Source: Hymenoscyphus infarciens
Lineage: Eukaryota > Ascomycota > Leotiomycetes > Helotiales > Helotiaceae
Direction of reading: 5' to 3'
NCBI GenBank assembly: GCA_001414345.1
Contig: LLCB01000553.1
Span: 1 to 23,381 of the forward strand
DNA: 23,381 bases
A program made the position numbers and the translations under genes. Shown here one piece after another: positions 19,376 to 23,381 of the stretch (its first letter is position 1; each line of letters begins with the position of its first letter). The notes beneath the pieces are model-generated. The model made no database searches. It had not been told where the DNA came from and saw only the letters and a list, made by a program, of their open reading frames with translations.

Positions 19376-19468
19376 GAACAATATGAGAGGCGGGGAACAA
19401 TATTAAGGGGGCTCGCTTAATTCCCTCACTTAGCTAACACTTTCTTTGTCAAAGAGGAAGAACAATAT
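19376..19468 (+). promoter_or_regulatory. Putative HMG-box control region of the pheromone gene
   Basis: GAACAATAT occurs three times (19376-19384, 19395-19403, 19460-19468) and the palindrome CTTTGTCAAAG lies at 19444-19454 within TTTCTTTGTCAAAG. AACAAT is the core bound by many HMG-box factors. TTCTTTGT matches most of the S. pombe TR-box bound by Ste11. In Pezizomycotina the MAT1-2 HMG protein controls mating-type-specific pheromone genes. The group lies about 390-480 bp before the ATG. Binding is inferred. Confidence 0.4.
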
Positions 19469-19738
19469 CAAGCGCCTCAACACCAAAGAAACTCCACCAA
19501 ACTCTTCCAACTTCTCTCAAGTTCGTTCAAAGCCAACGGGAGCCGATTTTCAGGACGCATCCTTCAACAACCACACATCGCACATCTCCCAACCCGAAGC
19601 GGAAAAGTCTTCGAAGCCCCAATGTACCTTCCTTTACCCTTGTCTCAGGGTCTTTCTCAACACACATCGCCACTCTCGTAACCCTAAAAGTGACCATGAT
19701 CATTCCCTTTCCTATCCAGAAAGGCTAAAGAAAAAGTC

Positions 19739-19746
19739 TATAAGTA
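19739..19746 (+). promoter_or_regulatory. TATA-like box of the pheromone gene
   Basis: TATAAGTA lies about 115 bp before the ATG at 19856 and is followed by a strongly CT-rich stretch and a (CCAA)n leader, the common arrangement of highly expressed fungal genes. Confidence 0.55.
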
Positions 19747-19855
19747 CCTCCTTCCCCTCTCTCATTTCGACCTTCTTCTTTCCTCATCCGCATCATTCGA
19801 TTCAAAGCTATACAAACTTACCAAGTTTCAACCAACCCAACCAACCAACATCAAT

Positions 19856-19921
19856 ATGACTCCTCAAGTACAAGCTCCAGTTGCCAAGGCTGCAGGCGGT
19901 GGATGGTGTGTTGTCATGTAA
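19856..19921 (+). CDS. a-factor-type lipopeptide pheromone precursor (21 residues, CaaX end)
   Basis: The ATG follows CAACATCAAT and opens a 21-codon frame starting MTPQVQAPVA and ending GGGWCVVM, then TAA. A C-terminal Cys-Val-Val-Met preceded by an aromatic residue is a CaaX box. In ascomycetes such tiny precursors are farnesylated on the Cys, trimmed of VVM, carboxymethylated, cut at the N-terminal side and exported as the hydrophobic mating pheromone sensed by the Ste3-type receptor. Length (usually 20-35 residues) and tail agree with Pezizomycotina a-type precursors. A TATA-like box, a CT-rich leader and HMG-type motifs lie upstream. Downstream sequence to a possible AATAAA at 20340 could be a long 3' UTR. 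Odd feature: a plausible intron (GTAAAT at 19918, AATAG ending 20010) begins inside the last Met codon; splicing it would destroy the CaaX end. Because the frame is so short, the assignment rests on the tail and the context. Confidence 0.72.
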   Translation: MTPQVQAPVAKAAGGGWCVVM

Positions 19922-22313
19922 ATCCCTCAACACCCACCTTTTTAAAATTGTCGGAGAAGAGTCTTACCACTTCAATCAAACAACCTCACTATCAACAAAA
20001 ACAACAATAGCGATGGAGTGATGCTCAGCAAAGGAAGAGTTCTTTCGGAACTTCGAAGGGATTCGTTCTTCTATCACTCACTACTTGGCATCTCTCTTTC
20101 AACGGCTTTTTCCCTCAACACATACTTCGCTTCTTCGACTCGTTTCGGTTCTCGGTCTTCATTGACTGTTATTTGGTACACACATACGGATTTTTCCTCT
20201 TTTGACCCAACGGTCACTTGAAGGAACTTTACTTCGATTGCTGGAACACATGACGATGGGTTCTGCTAAAAGGGGACTGTCTGGTTTTTATATGGGACGT
20301 AAACTTATAAGGAATGCCCTCGTTACCTCGGGTAGTTTAAATAAACATTATTACTGGACGAAATGAATCTTTTTCTTTTTTGATTTTGTGCTTTTGTGGA
20401 AAGTCAGTGGTAATGAAAAATGTGTCACGCCCCCGTTCATTGTCACCTATTTCTGCCCCTACGTGGCCAATGATCCAAAGAATACTTAATGAATCAACAA
20501 AGAAAATTTATCCCTTTCCCTGTCCACAAGGTAACACTTTGGTAGTTTACTTATTGTCTTTAATTTGGGATTACTCCTCTTTGTTTCTAGAATTTGGGAG
20601 AGGAAATGAACAAGCTCCACCTGGGAAACCCCTTTCCCAATCTCTTATTTCGAAAAGTGTGTATTGCAGAAACGCTTCAAGTACCACCAGTAAAGGACCA
20701 CAAGCAAGTTACAGGTGACCTTAAAAAAATCCCCTACACCTTCAGAGAGGCCAATAGCAATACTATACGATTCCCCTCCTCGGTCATTATCACTATCCCT
20801 AGGAACCAGCTATTAGTAATCATCGTGGCGGGTTTTTTCATAGCACGATTTCCAAAACCTCCCTCAATCAAGAAGTGTGAGGTAACTCTCAGACTTCTCA
20901 ATCCCTGTTACTCTTTAAAGCTTGCAGGTAGGTTTGTTCTTTTGGAGTTAGAAAAGTGGTTTTTTGTGATACAGCGTGTCCATGTGTGAAAGATGCTCTG
21001 AGCGTACCACCAGAGTTCCAAAGTACTCTCAACAACGCCACAAAAGTCCGAGGTCCGTATTAGGTGATATATGTATAGTATCTATCCCTATTGACTTCAT
21101 CTACCGAGTTCGTGTCCATGTGTGCCATCAGATGATTCGTCACCTCGCCAAGCACTGATATACGTGCAGTAGTCTAGTGAAAAAGCCACAGATCACACAC
21201 TCATGCCCACGTTTTCTCGTGATCTTGGAAAGTATAACTAGTTTCTCCACAATAATTAAAGCACGCGGTTCAGTAGTCCAAAGGCTATCCGTGACTCTCG
21301 TACGCACTTGGTCTTACCACGAGTGGTTCGAGATAAGGCTACTACTGGAGATCAGATAAATTTAGATTTTCGTGTATTCCCTGAAGGAGGATGCACTGGT
21401 GCGTATTGTCAAAGTCAAATGTTTGGCAATCCTTTTGAAACTTCAGAGCAAACGATACTGTACGTACAGTACTTACAAAGGAATCGTTCAATTGTGCCTG
21501 GACTCTAGTAGAACTCGAGTGCACGTCTGACAGGGAACTCCCCAACAGCTCTAGGATCGAATCGCACCACAAATCCCATACAGACAAAAAGCCGCAAACA
21601 TCGAAATCCCCAAAAGCCAATCGCACAGGTACAATAAGCAAATTCCCAATCAAGGCTCCGCTCGGTAATCAATTACCGACAGCATTTAGTGGCGAAAAAA
21701 ATCCGCTGAACCTGTCGCATTCTTTAGAGCTGTTTTTGGCAGGGAGCACACAACTCCATTCATACCCACGTGTTCACGGTCTAGATACTGGTAGAGGTTG
21801 TCTAGGTAGCTATCGGTGTACAACTGGGAAGCTTCTTGACAGTCCCAAGCCTCCTTCTGAATTTCGGCCGGCGAAAGTTAAATCGTAGAATAGACAGTAA
21901 AAGAGAAGATATGATGGTTTGTATAGAGGATGAAATTGTGAATAATCAATTTTGCAGGATTGGTTTCCAACCCTCGGGAAAAAACACGACAAAGTCCAAA
22001 CTAACAATCGGCTAAATTGAATCAAGAGCAAAGGAAACTAGCTAGGACCTTCAATAAATATCCCGTTGTCTCGAAATTAACAAGCGATACTTGGGAGGAA
22101 TTTCAGAATTCAAAGTCGGGGTTTGAGCATAGCAACCGGTCGGGCTCTAGTTCTCTTTCTGGGTTTCCTTTGAAACGGAGAGTTTCTTGATTTTCGTGAT
22201 TTGTTTTCCCGCTGAGATCTGGGGAGAGGAAGGGACGTTCCTTGTTGGGGAATCGTCAGGTTCCCTTGGAGTATTGCGTGTTACTCTCCCCGGATTGAAG
22301 GGTTATGCTTGTT
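19922..22313. other. 2.4-kb region without a convincing gene; probable pheromone 3' UTR at its start
   Basis: The first 420 bp may be pheromone mRNA, ending near AATAAA at 20340-20345. Open frames of 60-131 codons occur (the longest, 20594-20989, uses ATG 20606), but none shows a domain, signal peptide or biased codon use, and they overlap each other in different frames. Composition is ordinary and not RIP-type. No RNA gene is recognised. Confidence 0.5.
20340..20345 (+). terminator. Possible polyadenylation signal
   Basis: AATAAA lies in the first A/T-rich stretch after the pheromone frame. It could direct 3' end formation of that transcript about 420 nt after its stop codon. Confidence 0.3.
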
Positions 22314-22518
22314 GGTAACTTGGTACTATCCCCCCCCCTAAATAAAATGTAAGCGCACGGCCGCTGTGCCATACTAAATGTCTGTGCACTCTACATTTTA
22401 TTTAGGGGGGGGGGATAGTACTCTCCCCCTCTCCTTAATTGTCTGTAGACCGCACAGACATTTCACAGCCAAGTTACCCTTGTACCTGACAGACAATACC
22501 AGGGGGAGGGGGGGGAGT
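22314..22518. repeat. Nested, interlocking inverted repeats (two tandem palindromic elements)
   Basis: Palindrome 1: arms of about 35 bp at 22323-22358 and 22384-22421 (TACTATC, 9 C, TAAATAAAATGTA against its complement with 10 G) around a 25-base loop. Palindrome 2: imperfect arms about 22421-22446 (CTCCCCCT...AATTGTCTGT) and 22489-22510 (ACAGACAAT...AGGGGGAG). Cross-pairs link the two: GGTAACTTGG (22314-22323) with CCAAGTTACC (22469-22478), and AAATGTCTGTGC (22376-22387) with GCACAGACATTT (22452-22463). There is no open frame. Confidence 0.88.
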
Positions 22519-23071
22519 AACTTAGATATCTTCAAGGGTAGTTAATTATCTTTGTTTTTTTAGAGGAGGAGGGTTGAGGTGTTGATAATCCGATGATCGC
22601 CGCAACCTGTCTTCTCAAAAACCCGGAAGAGTATACCCCGTAGATCACCTTAAAGCAGATAATAAATGTGCACCCCATGGGCCTTTACATTATTTTCAAT
22701 GTCTACAAATGTCTACACTAACAAACAGACGAGGGAACCAATCGCAACTCCTCTCTTAGCACCACCAACGGCACATTTTAGCACGCATCCCAGTTGATCC
22801 ACGCGCCTCATGCGCCTCATCCCACGCCACAAGATCGTTCGAATGTTTCATCGAAGCCACTAAACAGAGACTAGACTATCTAGGAGAAACAAGGTTCGTA
22901 GGCGACTTCCCGATCGGACGAAGCTTGCGATGCGATGGTGTGCGTTCGGGGAATTCCCATCCACACTCTACGCCACTCTTGTTTTCATGGATCCGATCCT
23001 CATCCCCGCACCACCAACAATTTCTGGAAGGTGTGAAGAGTAGGGATGTTACCTTTACGAAAAGCCAAGGT
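22519..23071. other. Intergenic region, no gene seen
   Basis: The composition is ordinary. A 68-codon frame at 22925-23131 opens with an ATG at 22930 but extends into the hairpin at 23080 and shows no family resemblance. Confidence 0.5.
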
Positions 23072-23079
23072 GTAATACG

Positions 23080-23121
23080 AATAAAGCATAAAGTAAGGCC
23101 AAATAAGCCATATGCTTTATT
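23080..23121. repeat. Hairpin with 11-bp perfect arms
   Basis: AATAAAGCATA (23080-23090) and TATGCTTTATT (23111-23121) are perfect complements around a 20-base loop. The hairpin begins eight bases after TGTAATA at 23071, a start shared with the LTRs of this window. Confidence 0.85.
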
Positions 23122-23143
23122 ATATTGCTAAGAGTTTCGTTAG

Positions 23144-23257
23144 CCAATAGGAAGCCTCTATTTCCTGTCACGTGCTAGCGCTTACTTCGCTTACTCGAAA
23201 ATTTTCTGCTTTAGAACTTCTTTCCTAAAACAACATTTTTCTACAACACTATAAGTA
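23144..23257 (+). promoter_or_regulatory. Promoter-like motif series
   Basis: CCAAT (23144-23148), the E-box CACGTG (23169-23174) and TATAAGTA (23250-23257) occur in the order and spacing of a fungal polymerase II promoter on +. CCTGTCACGTG matches a stretch within the right LTR at 2365-2555. It could drive a gene, or be an LTR promoter, beyond the window. Confidence 0.3.
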
Positions 23258-23265
23258 GCTTAAAG

Positions 23266-23338
23266 CACGACTACGACGACCACGACTACGACGACGACGA
23301 CCACGACGACGACCACGACGACGACCACGACGACGACC

Positions 23339-23376
<38 letters not shown>

Positions 23377-23381
23377 TACGA
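23266..23381. repeat. GAC/CAC/TAC trinucleotide tract running off the window
   Basis: From CACGAC onwards every third base obeys a GAC register, with CAC and TAC interspersed, partly as a 9-bp unit GACGACCAC. It ends only with the window. The GAC register is open from about 23213 without an ATG and would encode Asp/His/Tyr; the minus strand would encode a run of Val. Whether it is coding cannot be told from here. Confidence 0.9.

Noticed and set aside
19446..19859. 137-codon open frame overlapping the pheromone start
   Set aside because: It has no ATG at all, is low in complexity (Ser/Pro/His/Asn), and covers the promoter and leader including the TATA box.
20594..20989. 131-codon open frame (ATG at 20606) with a hydrophobic segment
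   Set aside because: No domain, no signal peptide, no codon bias and no promoter motifs; it overlaps another frame of similar length. Left as gene-free sequence.

Overview
The window looks like part of a filamentous ascomycete (Pezizomycotina) genome. The genes have short GT-AG introns with recognisable branch sites, and their promoters have a TATA box followed by CT-rich leaders. AT-rich blocks are nearly devoid of CpA and TpG while keeping CpG, which is the signature of repeat-induced point mutation (RIP, CpA to TpA). A Leotiomycete is possible, but that is a guess.

Layout. Positions 1-8400 are an AT-rich, RIP-ravaged transposon graveyard. Three non-autonomous LTR elements can be delimited to the base by equal-length LTR pairs and 5-bp target duplications: 1412-2555 (191-bp LTRs, AATAA), 3319-6141 (319-bp LTRs, GTTAT) and 6837-7762 (113-bp LTRs, TTTAT). 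At the edge of this block (8392-8870) lies a relic of a class I SAM methyltransferase. It carries stops of RIP type and one frameshift, as if RIP had spread from the repeats into a gene. Next comes an intact secreted six-hairpin (alpha-L-rhamnosidase-like) glycosidase at 9381-11907, with a promoter carrying three CreA-type CCCCGC sites. A second AT-rich island (12461-13850) contains a 776-bp hAT-like MITE. The MITE appears to split an unidentified gene whose reading frame resumes on the far side.

The right part is mostly unmutated host sequence. It holds a calcineurin-like metallophosphoesterase (14858-15895), a three-exon cyanate hydratase (16344-17047), and a 730-bp foldback-like MITE with heptamer-rich terminal inverted repeats (17530-18257). 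It also holds a very short gene (19856-19921) encoding a 21-residue peptide ending Trp-Cys-Val-Val-Met, which reads as an a-factor-type farnesylated mating pheromone precursor. Three GAACAATAT repeats and an HMG-type CTTTGTCAAAG site lie upstream of it. From 19922 to the end there is no convincing protein gene, but there is a nest of interlocking palindromes (22314-22518), a possible start of an unmutated mobile element (about 23072) and a GAC/CAC trinucleotide tract running off the window.

The genes are unrelated in function (polysaccharide/glycoside breakdown, phosphoester hydrolysis, cyanate detoxification, mating signalling) and do not form an obvious cluster. The most interesting items are the pheromone gene with its putative control region, the precisely bounded miniature LTR elements, and the two pseudogenes that record RIP spread and MITE insertion.
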